Part shown: positions 25,574-35,208 of the stretch, in pieces | How the letters are laid out: each line of letters starts with the position of its first letter | Numbering within the stretch: the stretch's first letter is position 1 | Notes under the pieces: model-generated | What the model saw: only the letters and a program-made list of their open reading frames with translations | The model's database searches: none | Told to the model about the DNA's origin: nothing | Made by a program: the position numbers and the translations under genes | From: Clostridiales bacterium | GTDB taxonomy: Bacteria > Bacillota > Limnochordia > Darwinibacteriales > B1SED10-159 | NCBI GenBank assembly: GCA_003551965.1 | Contig: PUOC01000035.1 | Location: 1-53,279 of the forward strand | Length of the DNA stretch: 53,279 bases | Reading direction: 5' to 3'

Positions 25574-26273
25574 ACTCCTGCAAAATCATGACAGGCCTCG
25601 GTCTCGGCTTTAAATCGGCCACAATCGGTCCTCTGGAGTTAAAAATGCTACTCGGCAAAAAATACGGCGTCCAGACTTCACAAAATGTGATGATTATGTT
25701 ACGCTATGTTCACAGCCATATATTCCCACAAAGGATTTCATCGGCAGCACATACGCAGCGATAGAATGGGTAGAAGATTTGAAAATGGATGGGCAGAAGA
25801 TGTCAAACACGGCCGCGCCCATACCTTCACCCTGTCTGAAGTTGCGTTGTTGCGCGTAAGGGCCGAAGTATTGCCAGTGCGTTCCGCTGTATTTCGCGGC
25901 ACAGCATGCTTGCGGATGGTGGTTTGTCCATTGTCGGTGACTGACACAACCGGCGGTTCCCTGGGTTCCGATGGGCGATGGGCCGTGGGGCGCGGCGCAT
26001 GCCTTCCAACAGAGATCGCTCCAGCGGCAGCGGTAATGACATCAGTGTGGGTTTGAAAGATGTAAATGTCTGCAGTCAACGTTGTGTTCGAGCATTTTCT
26101 GAGCGTGATCAGCGTTAGCGATACAGCATCGAGAGGGGTTTGTTCTCCGCAAGGATGCAAAACGTGCATAGGCAGTATCATGGCCCATGGTGTACAGGGG
26201 TATCGGCTTTACTGTGTGGAGGTGGTAATTGCCGAGGGAGGAAGTGCTGCGCAACGCATGGAGAAGGATCACT

Positions 26274-28181
26274 ATGCTGAATGGGAGGTTGGTTTTGTTG
26301 ATGAAAATGTGTACAATCGGTTTCCTGTTTCTGCTCTTGGGTACGATGCCGGTGGCGGCGGAAGCGGATGCGTTTGGAGAAGCGCCCGAATTGGCTGAAT
26401 TAGCGGCAGAGGGGGAGATTCACCCTGTGGATGAACGGCTCCCTGAAGAGCCGCACGTGGTCGAACCGATTGAACAGGTCGGGCAGTACGGCGGCACGAT
26501 GCGGGTATTCAAGCGCCGGGGCGACCCGCCGGCCTACACTCGTACCATCGGCTATGAGCCCTTGGTACGGTTTCCCCCGCACGCTGATTTTGTCACTGTA
26601 AAACCCAATTTGGCCAAAGACTGGGAAGTATCCGAAGATGCAACCGAGTTCACTTTCCATCTGCGGGAAGGTCTGCGCTGGTCCGACGGGGAGCCCATGG
26701 ACGCTGAGGATATCATGTTCTGGTGGGAAGACGTCGTCAACAATGAGGAGATTACTCCGGCGATGCCTGCCACTTGGGTCCATGCTGGCGAACCGATGGA
26801 AGTGGAGATGTTGGATCAGCACACGGTGAAATTCACTTTTGCAGAAACCCATGGTACGTTTCTATCGGAGATGGGTATGGTGCAGGGTGCTGACATTTAT
26901 CTTCCCCGCCATTACTTGAAACAGTATCATGCCGACTACGTAGACGAGGACGAGTTAGAGAAAATTGTCGACGAAGAAGGATATGACTCCTGGGTTGATT
27001 TGATCGACGATTACCGCGATTGGCGTTACAATCCCGAGCGCCCGACCATGAATGCTTGGCAGGTGACAACTTGGTACGGCGTCGGCACAACCCGTACTGC
27101 AGAGCGCAATCCCTATTATTGGAAAGTCGATACCGAGGGCAACCAGCTCCCATATGTGGATTCTGTGCGCTATGCCGTTCTCGAAGACGTGGAGCCAGCT
27201 GTCATGCAGACCATGACCGGCGAATATGACTTCGTTTTCCGGGATATTACGTCTCTGGATAACTATCCGGTGTTTCAGGACGCCAAAGAAGAAGGCAATT
27301 ACAGGTTCAAACGCCTTCCCCTGACCGGTACGAACACCAATGTTATCCAGTTTAACCTGACGCACGAGGATCCCGAGACCCGTGAGGTCTTCCAAGACAG
27401 GGATTTCCGGGTCGGTGTGTCCCACGCCTTGGACCGCGAGAAACTGATTGAACTAGCCTTCTTGGGTATGGTAGACGCGCGCCAACCGGCGCCCCATGAA
27501 GAATCACCGTTCTACCATGAGGGCTATGCCAATGCCTATTTGGACTACGATCCAGAGAAAGCTGAACAACTGCTCGATGCCGCGGGTTTGGATCAAAAAG
27601 ACGGCGATGGCTGGCGCCTTCTGCCCAGTGGAGAGCGCCTGGATATCCTGATGCTCGGAACACCCGGAGACTCAGATATCACAGAACTGATAGCAGAAGA
27701 GCTGAAGGCTGTCGGGTTGAACGTAGAAGCCCGCATTGAACTTTGGGGCGGCATTGCGGAACTGGCCGGAGCCAATGAACATGATGCAGTGGTCTGGTGG
27801 GGTGCCGGCGGAATGGATGTGCTTACAGAGCCGCGGCACTTCGTGACCCAGGACGGTAACGCCTATTGGGGTGCTGCGTGGGGTACGTGGTATGCCACCG
27901 GAGGTGAGGCTGGCGAAGAGCCGCCGGAGGACATCAAGAAGATCAACGAGTGGTACGAACAGGCCGTCCAGACCCTAGACTTAGAAGAACAGCAGCGTTA
28001 TATGGAAAAGGTATTTGATATGCACGAAGAAAACCTCTATGTCATCGGTGTATCCGACAATGTCGAAGACTATACTCTAGTTTCCAATGATCTCCGCAAT
28101 GTCCCAGAATGGTGGTGGGGCGCATGGGCTGTTCCACACGCCTCTTCGGCCAAACTGTTCCAGTTTTACTTCACTGACTGA
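26274..28181 (+). CDS. ABC transporter substrate-binding protein (family 5)
   Basis: A 635-aa extracytoplasmic solute-binding protein of the peptide/nickel/oligosaccharide class (SBP_bac_5). The signal peptide runs to about residue 30 (GFLFLLLGTMPVAAEA). The mature N-terminus has the APELAEL...VDERLPEEPHVVEP segment also found in the two other SBPs here. Landmarks follow: GLRWSDGEPMDAEDIMFWW, NPYYWKVDTEGNQLPYVD and FRVGVSHALDREKL. The ATG at 26274 follows AGAAGGA at 5-6 nt. It is the first gene of a five-gene transporter operon, with a strong hairpin between it and the ATPase genes. The ligand may be an oligosaccharide rather than a peptide, given the neighbouring genes. Confidence 0.9.
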   Translation: MLNGRLVLLMKMCTIGFLFLLLGTMPVAAEADAFGEAPELAELAAEGEIHPVDERLPEEPHVVEPIEQVGQYGGTMRVFKRRGDPPAYTRTIGYEPLVRFPPHADFVTVKPNLAKDWEVSEDATEFTFHLREGLRWSDGEPMDAEDIMFWWEDVVNNEEITPAMPATWVHAGEPMEVEMLDQHTVKFTFAETHGTFLSEMGMVQGADIYLPRHYLKQYHADYVDEDELEKIVDEEGYDSWVDLIDDYRDWRYNPERPTMNAWQVTTWYGVGTTRTAERNPYYWKVDTEGNQLPYVDSVRYAVLEDVEPAVMQTMTGEYDFVFRDITSLDNYPVFQDAKEEGNYRFKRLPLTGTNTNVIQFNLTHEDPETREVFQDRDFRVGVSHALDREKLIELAFLGMVDARQPAPHEESPFYHEGYANAYLDYDPEKAEQLLDAAGLDQKDGDGWRLLPSGERLDILMLGTPGDSDITELIAEELKAVGLNVEARIELWGGIAELAGANEHDAVVWWGAGGMDVLTEPRHFVTQDGNAYWGAAWGTWYATGGEAGEEPPEDIKKINEWYEQAVQTLDLEEQQRYMEKVFDMHEENLYVIGVSDNVEDYTLVSNDLRNVPEWWWGAWAVPHASSAKLFQFYFTD

Positions 28182-28220
28182 GATCGCATGGGGATCGAAC
28201 GACAATGGTGAGATGGGTCG

Positions 28221-28259
28221 GCGCTTGCGGAGGGAGGCTGTGTCCTTCCTCCGCAGCGC
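28221..28259 (+). other. Strong stem-loop between SBP and ATPase genes
   Basis: Positions 28221-28237 and 28244-28259 pair almost fully (one bulge, one G-T wobble) with a 6-nt loop. No T-tract. Such stems after SBP genes usually protect the upstream mRNA, giving more binding protein than transporter. The minus-strand SBP gene has a similar one (43775-43810). Confidence 0.6.
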
Positions 28260-28284
28260 GGACGTCGGTTATCGGAGGTTTCTT

Positions 28285-29319
28285 ATGACAGATCGCATCT
28301 TGGATATACAGAACCTGAAGACCTACTTCCACACCCAGGAAGGCGTGATCCGTGCAGTTGACGGAGTTTACTTGTCGGTAAGGCGGCGCAAAGCACTGGG
28401 AATTGTCGGAGAGAGCGGCTGTGGCAAGTCGATTACGTCGTTGTCAGTTCTGCAGGTGATTCCTTCGCCGGGCCGGATCGTTGACGGACGCGTCCTGTTC
28501 TATCCGGAGGCGGAAAGTGACAGACCAGTGGATCTGGCACAGCTGAAACGTCATGGCCGCGAACTGCGGCGCATTCGCGGCAAAGACATCAGCCTGGTGT
28601 TTCAAGAGCCCATGGTTGCCCTTAGTCCGGTGTATACCGTGGGCAATCAGATTATAGAAGCATTGCGTTTGCATGAACCGCACTCCAAACGGCGAGCCCG
28701 CGAGCTGGCTGTTGAGATGCTGGACAAAGTTGGCATTCCCAATCCCGACGTTATGGTCGATCGCTATACGTTTGAGTTGAGCGGCGGCATGCGGCAGCGG
28801 GCGCTGATTGCCATGGCCCTGGTTTGCGGGCCGAAACTCCTAATAGCCGACGAGCCTACCACCGCCATTGATGTGACCATCCAAGCACAGATCCTGGATC
28901 TGATCCGTTCTCTGCAGACCGACATGGACATGTCAGTGATGCTGATTACCCATGACCTGGGAGTGATCGCCGAGATGGTCGATGATATTGTTGTCATGTA
29001 TCTCGGCAAAGTGGTCGAAAGCGGTTCCCTTCACGACATTTTCGATCGGGCAAGCCATCCTTACACGGTGGCTCTCCAGCGCTCGATTCCCCGTTTTCAG
29101 CGCCGCGGCCAACCGTTGGAGGTCATTCGGGGCAACGTGCCCGACCCCTACACGAGACCTCAAGGCTGCGAGTTTGCGGAGCGCTGTCCAAAGGCCATGA
29201 ATCGGTGTTTCCAAGACAAGCCGGCCATGGCAGAGGTGGGGGACAGGCATTCTGCCAAGTGCTTCCTGTTCACCGACGAAGTCGAGAGCGCCCCGGGGAG
29301 GGAAGCCAATGTCCGATAA
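28285..29319 (+). CDS. Peptide/oligosaccharide ABC transporter ATPase (DppD/OppD-like)
   Basis: A 344-aa nucleotide-binding subunit. Walker A is GESGCGKS (42-49), the Q-loop FQEPM, signature LSGGMRQR, Walker B LLIADEPT and the switch His in THDLG. The C-terminal oligopeptide/dipeptide extension has [13 protein letters not shown] and a four-Cys cluster ([15 protein letters not shown], then C near the end) known in this subfamily. The ATG at 28285 follows GGAGGT by 5 nt. It overlaps dppF by 11 bp, so the two ATPases are translationally coupled and form the heterodimer that powers the permeases. Confidence 0.95.
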   Translation: MTDRILDIQNLKTYFHTQEGVIRAVDGVYLSVRRRKALGIVGESGCGKSITSLSVLQVIPSPGRIVDGRVLFYPEAESDRPVDLAQLKRHGRELRRIRGKDISLVFQEPMVALSPVYTVGNQIIEALRLHEPHSKRRARELAVEMLDKVGIPNPDVMVDRYTFELSGGMRQRALIAMALVCGPKLLIADEPTTAIDVTIQAQILDLIRSLQTDMDMSVMLITHDLGVIAEMVDDIVVMYLGKVVESGSLHDIFDRASHPYTVALQRSIPRFQRRGQPLEVIRGNVPDPYTRPQGCEFAERCPKAMNRCFQDKPAMAEVGDRHSAKCFLFTDEVESAPGREANVR

Positions 29320-30358
29320 CGTTAGACAGCCGATGTTAGAGCTCATAAACCTGCGGAAATACTTCCCGGTCAAGAAGGGTTTTTTCCGCCGTCATGTGGC
29401 GGACGTGAAAGCCGTGGACGGTGTCAGTTTTTCGCTCTATGAAGGTGAAACATTTGGCTTGGTTGGCGAAAGCGGATGCGGCAAGACGACCCTGATAAAG
29501 AACATTGTTGGTGCCCTGCGCCCAACATCGGGCCAGATTCTGTTCACCGACGCCGGCGGCCAGACACACGATATCGCGCGGGCGGACCGGGAACGCATAG
29601 AAGCAATCCGCAGAGACATTCAGATGATCTTCCAGGATCCCTTTTCGTCGCTCAATCCCAGAATGACAGTGCAGGATATCATTGGTGAACCACTATTGGT
29701 CAACGAAGGCAAGGGCAGGCGCGCCAGCCGGGCACGGGTTGCTGAGTTGATGGAGTTGGTGGGGTTGAACCCCGAATTGCTGCGTCGTTATCCCCATGCC
29801 TTTAGCGGAGGCCAAAGACAGCGGATCGGCATTGCCCGGGCACTGGCTCTGGACCCGAAGCTGCTGTTGGCTGACGAGCCAACGTCGGCCCTGGATGTCT
29901 CGGTTCAGGCCCAGATTTTGAATTTGTTCATGCGCTTGCAACGGGAACTGAACTTGTCGTATATTTTCATATCCCACGATCTGACGGTGGTACAGCACAT
30001 CAGCGATCGGGCGGCGGTGATGTATGTGGGGCACATTGTGGAGACGGCGGAGACAGAAAGATTGTATGTATCGCCGAAGCACCCTTATACGGAAGCCCTG
30101 CTTTCTGCTGTACCATATCCCCATCCGGACGTAAAGAAGAAGAAGGTTGTTCTGAAGGGTGGAGCTGCAGATCCGCAGCTGCTGCCCGCAGGCTGTCCGT
30201 TTCACCCTCGCTGCCCCTATGTTGAAGCGCTTTGTTCAACTCGGTTTCCGAGTCTGGAGGAAGTGACGGAATCGCAGCAGCACTGGTCCGCCTGTCACTA
30301 CGCAGATTCGCTGAGCCTGCGCGGACTGGACACCCTGGAGGAGTCAGCCGGCAGTTGA
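29309..30358 (+). CDS. Peptide/oligosaccharide ABC transporter ATPase (DppF/OppF-like)
   Basis: A 349-aa partner of the preceding ATPase. Walker A is GESGCGKT (K59), the Q-loop FQDPFSSLNPRMT, signature FSGGQRQR, Walker B LLLADEPTSALD and switch SHDLT. The end again carries HPYTEALLSAVP and Cys residues in GCPFHPRCPYVEALC. The insertion KYFPVKKGFFRRHVADVKAVD after residue 16 is typical of OppF. The ATG has GGGGAGGGAAG 4 nt upstream. After it, a GTTTTTAAAAAC palindrome (30368-30379) sits in the 37-bp gap to dppB. Confidence 0.95.
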   Translation: MSDNVRQPMLELINLRKYFPVKKGFFRRHVADVKAVDGVSFSLYEGETFGLVGESGCGKTTLIKNIVGALRPTSGQILFTDAGGQTHDIARADRERIEAIRRDIQMIFQDPFSSLNPRMTVQDIIGEPLLVNEGKGRRASRARVAELMELVGLNPELLRRYPHAFSGGQRQRIGIARALALDPKLLLADEPTSALDVSVQAQILNLFMRLQRELNLSYIFISHDLTVVQHISDRAAVMYVGHIVETAETERLYVSPKHPYTEALLSAVPYPHPDVKKKKVVLKGGAADPQLLPAGCPFHPRCPYVEALCSTRFPSLEEVTESQQHWSACHYADSLSLRGLDTLEESAGS

Positions 30359-30395
30359 CTGACAGGCGTTTTTAAAAACCCATGGTGGTGATTGC

Positions 30396-31382
30396 GTGGC
30401 ATCGTATATTGTTAGAAGAGTATTGATGATGATTCCTCTGCTGGTGTTGGTCTCAGGCGTCATCTTCATTGTTATTCAACTGCCTCCCGGCGATTATGTG
30501 TCGCGGCATGTGGCGCGACTGGAAATGGAAGGGGTTGTCACCCACGAGGCGGAAATCGAAGCGCTGAAACGGCGCTATGGCTTGGATCGTCCCGTTCATG
30601 AGCAGTATCTGCTGTGGGTCAGGGCCATGCTGCGAGGTGATTTCGGTTATTCCTTTGCTGTGAGACGCCCGGTCTTGAGCGTGGTAGCCGAAAGACTGCC
30701 GTACAGCATCATCATTTCCGTGGCCACGTTGCTCTTCAGCTGGGTTGTTGCGTTCCTGGTGGGGACGTATACGGCCACCCGCCAGTACTCGCCCGGCGAC
30801 TATATCGCGTCGTTTTTGGGCTTTTTGGGGTTGGCCACACCCAATTTCATGCTTGCACTGATATTGATGTGGATTATGTACTCGGTATTTGGCTTCACGG
30901 TCGGAGGCCTGTTTTCGCCGGAGTATCAAGATGCACCGTGGACCATGGGGCGCGTGTTGGATCTACTGAAGCATCTGATTATACCGGTGATCGTCGTGGG
31001 CACGGCAGGTACGGCCGGCAGTATTCGCATTTTGCGCGCCAATCTTCTGGATGAGCTGAACAAACCCTATGTCATCACAGCAGAGGCCAAGGGCGTACCG
31101 CCTTTCCGGCGTCTCTGCAAGTACCCCCTGCGGGTCGCTCTGATACCGTTCACGTCCACTGTCGGGTGGGAGCTGCCAAACATTGTTTCGGGAGAAACAA
31201 TTACCGCAGTTGTCTTGAGCCTGCCTACGGTGGGACCCATGTTACTGCGGGCGTTGGTCGATCAGGACATGTTTCTCGCCGGCAGTCTCATCTTGTTTCT
31301 GAGTCTCTTGACTTTGGTGGGCACGTTGGTATCCGATCTTCTGCTGGCCTGGCTCGATCCGAGGATTCGCTATGACAGATAG
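30396..31382 (+). CDS. ABC transporter permease (DppB/OppB-like)
   Basis: A 328-aa inner-membrane permease. It has six predicted transmembrane segments: the first (VLMMIPLLVLVSGVIFIVIQL) is at the N-terminus, followed by the large external loop with RYGLDRPVHEQYLLWVRAML. The cytoplasmic coupling loop reads TAEAKGVPPFRRL...PFTSTVGWELPNIVSGE, the EAA motif that contacts the ATPases. The GTG start has GGTGGTGATT upstream. It pairs with the DppC-like gene 62 bp downstream. Confidence 0.95.
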   Translation: MASYIVRRVLMMIPLLVLVSGVIFIVIQLPPGDYVSRHVARLEMEGVVTHEAEIEALKRRYGLDRPVHEQYLLWVRAMLRGDFGYSFAVRRPVLSVVAERLPYSIIISVATLLFSWVVAFLVGTYTATRQYSPGDYIASFLGFLGLATPNFMLALILMWIMYSVFGFTVGGLFSPEYQDAPWTMGRVLDLLKHLIIPVIVVGTAGTAGSIRILRANLLDELNKPYVITAEAKGVPPFRRLCKYPLRVALIPFTSTVGWELPNIVSGETITAVVLSLPTVGPMLLRALVDQDMFLAGSLILFLSLLTLVGTLVSDLLLAWLDPRIRYDR

Positions 31383-31444
31383 ACGTTTTGGCCCGGGCCG
31401 CGATTCGGATATTCGTGGAGACCGTTCTTGGGGAGGAAATGCGG

Positions 31445-32611
31445 ATGTCAACCGGTAGAGACAATACACAGCATCAGCGAGACGAAGGTGCGGAGGAGCA
31501 GCGCCATCCTCAGGGTGACCGCAGTATTCTTGTGGCTTCCCAGTGGCAGTTGATGTGGCGGCGCTTGAAACGGCATCGCTTAGCCATGGCAAGCCTGGTT
31601 GTGCTGTTCTTTATCTATGCCATGGCCATCTTTGCACCGTTTATTTCGCCCTATGACCCCTTTGAAACCTATCCGCAGCGAACCTTTGCCCCTCCGCAGA
31701 TTCCTCGCTTCTATGACCCCGAAGCAGGGTTCAGTATCCGGCCTTTCGTGTATGGACTCACCAGCGAAGTGGACATGGAAGCCCGCCGCAGAGTGCACAC
31801 TATCGACTACGACGAAATGCTGCCATTGCATTTCTTCGTCCGCGGGGAACCATACAATTTGTTTGGCATCATGGAAACTGACATTCGTCTCTTCGGAGTC
31901 GAAGAAGGTACTGCTTTTATCTTTGGCACCGACCGCTACGGCCGGGATATGTTTTCGCGCATAGCCCACGGGGCAAGAATATCCATTTCCATTGGCCTCA
32001 TCGGGGTTTTTATCAGTTTCGTCTTGGGAGTATCGATCGGGGGCTTTTCGGGTTACCTCGGCGGTGGATTTGACAACGCGATTCAGCGGATCATTGAATT
32101 TATCCGCAGCGTACCGACACTGCCGCTGTGGATGGGCCTCAGTGCAGCCCTGCCGTTGCATTGGCCTCCCACGACGCGCTATTTTGCCATTGTGGCTATA
32201 CTTTCCATTATTGGCTGGACTGGCTTGGCTCGGGTTGTGCGCAGCAAGTTTCTTTCCATGCGGGAGGAAGACTTCGTCGTGGCCGCCCGACTCATCAACG
32301 CCAGTGAAAGGCGGGTTATCTTTGTTCACATGGTGCCTACCTTTCTCAGCCACATCATCGCATCACTGACATTGTCCATTCCGGGTATGATTTTGGGGGA
32401 AACGGCCTTGAGTTTTCTCGGCATTGGCCTGCGTCCCCCGGTGGTCAGTTGGGGGGTTTTGCTGCAGCAGGCCCAGAATGTGGCTACCTTAGCCCGTTCT
32501 CCATGGCTGCTCATTCCAGGCATATTTGTGATTTTAACAGTGCTCGCGTTCAACTTCCTAGGCGATGGTATTCGAGATGCAGCCGATCCCTATTCCACCG
32601 AAGGCGTTTGA
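31445..32611 (+). CDS. ABC transporter permease (DppC/OppC-like)
   Basis: A 388-aa permease longer than classical DppC (about 300). A charged cytoplasmic N-terminus precedes the first membrane segment at about residue 40-60. Then a roughly 120-aa external insertion (PYDPFETYPQRTFAPP to GTDRYGRDMFSRI) occurs before the permease core, as in sugar-oligomer transporters of this class. The EAA loop (AARLINASERRVIFVHMVPTF) and the conserved GETALSFLGIGLRPP near the end are intact. ATG 31445 is chosen over ATG 31439 because of GGGAGG spacing. Last gene of the operon. Confidence 0.93.
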   Translation: MSTGRDNTQHQRDEGAEEQRHPQGDRSILVASQWQLMWRRLKRHRLAMASLVVLFFIYAMAIFAPFISPYDPFETYPQRTFAPPQIPRFYDPEAGFSIRPFVYGLTSEVDMEARRRVHTIDYDEMLPLHFFVRGEPYNLFGIMETDIRLFGVEEGTAFIFGTDRYGRDMFSRIAHGARISISIGLIGVFISFVLGVSIGGFSGYLGGGFDNAIQRIIEFIRSVPTLPLWMGLSAALPLHWPPTTRYFAIVAILSIIGWTGLARVVRSKFLSMREEDFVVAARLINASERRVIFVHMVPTFLSHIIASLTLSIPGMILGETALSFLGIGLRPPVVSWGVLLQQAQNVATLARSPWLLIPGIFVILTVLAFNFLGDGIRDAADPYSTEGV

Positions 32612-32820
32612 GAACCGCCAGTAGCCCCGCGCCTGCCTGAACGCAGGACATGTTTTCGCCCGCTGCGTATGCATGCAGCTTATCATCCGGCGCGAAGACA
32701 GATTGAGTTGTCGTGTATGGGAAGTGGTCAGGCCCTAGCGGGGCAGGGGCTGTCACAGAGGCGTTGAGCGCCTTGGACAAGGGTTGAGTCATCTGGTAAT
32801 GTTGTGGTAGCGTAATTGTT

Positions 32821-32856
32821 AACGACCTTCCGCTTCATGTGGCGTAAGGTCGTTTT
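32821..32856 (+). terminator. Terminator-like stem
   Basis: AACGACCTT (32821-32829) and AAGGTCGTT (32846-32854) form a perfect 9-bp stem with a 16-nt loop, then TT and a C. It probably ends the dpp transcript, though 210 bp after the dppC stop. Confidence 0.55.
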
Positions 32857-32860
32857 CCGT

Positions 32861-32884
32861 ATTGCACACAATCGCGTGTGCAAT
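32861..32884 (+). repeat. Second hairpin
   Basis: ATTGCACAC and GTGTGCAAT pair over 9 bp with a 6-nt loop, 4 bp after the terminator stem and 76 bp upstream of the predicted SBP2 promoter. It may be part of a double terminator or an operator. Confidence 0.45.
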
Positions 32885-32959
32885 GCCAACGCAACATCAT
32901 CGAATACGTCGTTGGAGGGATGGAGTTTCAAGGATGTGATGGCAATGTAAGGGCATGGC

Positions 32960-32989
32960 TTGAATTGCGACTGACGTGAATCCTATAAG
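32960..32989 (+). promoter_or_regulatory. Predicted promoter of the second SBP gene
   Basis: TTGAAT (32960-32965), 18-bp spacer, TATAAG (32984-32989). Four and five consensus matches respectively. Predicted transcription start near 32996. Confidence 0.5.
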
Positions 32990-33023
32990 GCTGGAACTGC
33001 AAGGCTAGAAAGGAGTTTGCTTT

Positions 33024-35003
33024 ATCTCGAAACATAGGCGCAATTACAGGATCCCTGTTTTATTTGGATTGCTTATGCTGCTGCTTGGCGCGGGCTCGGT
33101 TGGTGCGGAATATAATGAGGCCCCGGAGTTGGCTGCCCTGGTAGAGGAGGGAGAACTGCCTCCGGTGGAAGAGCGTCTGCCGGATGAGCCCATGGTTGTT
33201 GAACCTTGGCATGAAATCGGCCAATACGGAGGAACTTGGTACCGGCACGGTACAGCAACTGATTGGGGTCATGCGCGCAACAAGATGATCGGCTGGTCAC
33301 CAACACGCTGGGTGGACGATGGACTGCGTTTGGAGAGCAACTGGTTAATCGATTGGGAAGCCAACGAAGACCGGACCACGTGGACACTCCACATCCGAGA
33401 AGGCGTGCGTTGGTCTGACGGAGAACTCCTGACAGCTGATGACATTCTCTTCTGGTGGGAAGACATGGCCCTGAACGCGGAGGCTGCTGAGTCACCGCCT
33501 GATGCTTTTGTGGCCGGGGGCGAGCCTGCAGAAGTGACGGCTTTAGATGACTATACGGTGGAAGTCAGTTACGTAGATTCGGCACCGCTGTTGCCTGAAC
33601 TCATGGCCATGTGGGTTAGCGGAGGCATGGGCAATTGGTTTGTCATGCCCAAACACTACCTATCCCAGTTCCATCCAGACTATACCGATGAGTATACAGA
33701 CTATGAGACATTGGAAGAGAAGATGGACTGGTGGTTCAATGTGGACTGCCCGGTGTTGGGCGAATGGATGCCGGTGGAGCATGAGGTGGCCGAACGTCTG
33801 GTGCTGGAACGGAATCCATACTATTACGCAGTGGATACCGAGGGCAATCAGCTTCCCTACATCGACCGGATGGTTACGGAACTGGTAGAAGAACGGGAAG
33901 TTGTCCTTCTGCAGTGGATGACGGGGGAAGCGGACATGCAGCTGCGTCCCTATGCGGACATGACGGATCTTTCCATGCTCATTGATAATCAAGAAGAAGG
34001 GGATTATCGGGTGAAACTATGGGACAGCGGTTCGGGAACGGGCCCCATGTTCTATTGGAACTGGAATCATCCCGATGAGCAAAAACGCGAATTGTACCGG
34101 CAGCCGGAGTTCCGTCGAGCCATGTCCCATGCTTTGAACCGGGAACGACTGCAGGATATGCTGTGGTTCGGCTTGGGCCGTGTCACGACCGGGACGATTA
34201 GTCCTAAATCTCACGAGTTCCAAGAAGGAGAAGGCCAAGAAGTCTACGAGGAGTGGCGGGATTCTTTTGTGGAATACGACCCAGAAAAGGCCGCCGAACT
34301 GTTGGATGCCATCGGAGTGGTGGACCAAAACAACGATGGCTGGCGGCAGTATCCCAACGGGGATGAATTGGTGCTGCGAATTGATTATGATGCCGATGCG
34401 GGGTCGACAGACATTCAGACCAATGAAATGGCTGCATCCGATTGGGAAGATGTAGGCCTGCAGGTGATATTGAACCCCATGGATGGAGCTGCCTTAACAC
34501 TACTGGATGAAACCGCTGAATTCGACATCCGCAACAGCTGGGAAGTGGGCAGTGCTTCGCCTTCCTATGGGCCCGTTTGGCCTGTGCCGGTAGACTTAAG
34601 CCGCTGGGCGCCCTTGTATGGTTCATGGTACCAGCAGCTGCAGTTGAGCACAGCCCATGAACAGGCGGACAAGGATCCCCGAGACCGTACTCCGCCTCGC
34701 AAGGAACCAGAAGAAGACGGGCCTGTCTATCGTCTGCAGCGCATCTGGGATGACATGAATCTGGAAGTGGACTGGGATGAACGGGATGCCCATGCCTTAG
34801 ATATTTTCCGGATTCACATTGAGGAAGGGCCATTTTGGCTTGGCACAGTCAAGGATTATCCCCGGATTGTCGTCGTACGCAATAACTTCCACAACGTACC
34901 GTCCGAGGAAGACCTGGCTCTAGGCGGTTTTGTCAATCCTTGGGGTATGGCTCCCTATCCAGCGGTTACACTTCCGGGCCAGTATTATATGACCGATGAA
35001 TAG
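33024..35003 (+). CDS. ABC transporter substrate-binding protein (family 5), apparent ATC start
   Basis: A 659-aa SBP_bac_5 paralogue of the one at 26274, sharing the segment LPPVEERLPDEPMVVEP and the landmarks GVRWSDGELLTADDILFWW, NPYYYAVDTEGNQLPYID and FRRAMSHALNRERL. Start: the only codon placed correctly behind AAAGGAG (33010-33016, 7-8 nt away) is ATC at 33024. It gives a normal signal peptide (SKHRRNYRIPVLFGLLMLLL, cleaved near GAE). The next in-frame candidates, TTG 33069 and ATG 33075, would remove the positive n-region. A sequencing error or mutation of ATG is possible. It has its own promoter and a strong terminator, so it is regulated apart from the dpp operon, though it could use that transporter. 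Confidence 0.85.
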   Translation: MSKHRRNYRIPVLFGLLMLLLGAGSVGAEYNEAPELAALVEEGELPPVEERLPDEPMVVEPWHEIGQYGGTWYRHGTATDWGHARNKMIGWSPTRWVDDGLRLESNWLIDWEANEDRTTWTLHIREGVRWSDGELLTADDILFWWEDMALNAEAAESPPDAFVAGGEPAEVTALDDYTVEVSYVDSAPLLPELMAMWVSGGMGNWFVMPKHYLSQFHPDYTDEYTDYETLEEKMDWWFNVDCPVLGEWMPVEHEVAERLVLERNPYYYAVDTEGNQLPYIDRMVTELVEEREVVLLQWMTGEADMQLRPYADMTDLSMLIDNQEEGDYRVKLWDSGSGTGPMFYWNWNHPDEQKRELYRQPEFRRAMSHALNRERLQDMLWFGLGRVTTGTISPKSHEFQEGEGQEVYEEWRDSFVEYDPEKAAELLDAIGVVDQNNDGWRQYPNGDELVLRIDYDADAGSTDIQTNEMAASDWEDVGLQVILNPMDGAALTLLDETAEFDIRNSWEVGSASPSYGPVWPVPVDLSRWAPLYGSWYQQLQLSTAHEQADKDPRDRTPPRKEPEEDGPVYRLQRIWDDMNLEVDWDERDAHALDIFRIHIEEGPFWLGTVKDYPRIVVVRNNFHNVPSEEDLALGGFVNPWGMAPYPAVTLPGQYYMTDE

Positions 35004-35029
35004 TAAGTGAATGTATGCAGCAGCATGAT

Positions 35030-35059
35030 GCCGGCCTGCCCGTTCCCGGGCAGGCCGGC
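35030..35059 (+). terminator. Strong terminator stem after SBP2
   Basis: GCCGGCCTGCCCG (35030-35042) and CGGGCAGGCCGGC (35047-35059) form a 13-bp perfect stem with a 4-nt loop. It is followed by CTTGTC, weak in T. It is symmetric enough to serve the convergent radical SAM gene too. Confidence 0.65.
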
Positions 35060-35208
35060 CTTGTCGTTGACGCGCCTGCCCAGACAGACGACGGGATCGG
35101 CGTCATCATATCCAGGGGGCTGGCCGTTTGAACCCAAGCCCCGCTCCATCGCGATGCCAGCCGCCAGCGCATCCTCAGCGTTTTCTTGGAAGCGCAGCCC
35201 ACTACGGC

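Larger units (their letters stand above)
25156..26273. other. 1.1-kb gap with gene relic and hairpin
   Basis: No intact gene is supported. The stretch contains a minus-strand coding relic (25394-25573), a strong hairpin at 25306-25347, and a leader for the SBP gene. The overlapping open frames between 25706 and 26398 on both strands look like shadows and have no recognisable domain. Confidence 0.5.
32612..33023 (+). other. 412-bp gap with two hairpins and SBP2 promoter
   Basis: No gene is supported. It contains a terminator-like stem (32821-32856), a second stem immediately after (32861-32884) and a promoter (32960-32989) ahead of the second SBP. An ORF on minus at 32728-32931 has no recognisable features. 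Confidence 0.55.

Noticed and set aside
31580-32353. 257-aa minus-strand frame inside the DppC-like permease
   Set aside because: It is hydrophilic and domain-free, antisense to conserved membrane segments.
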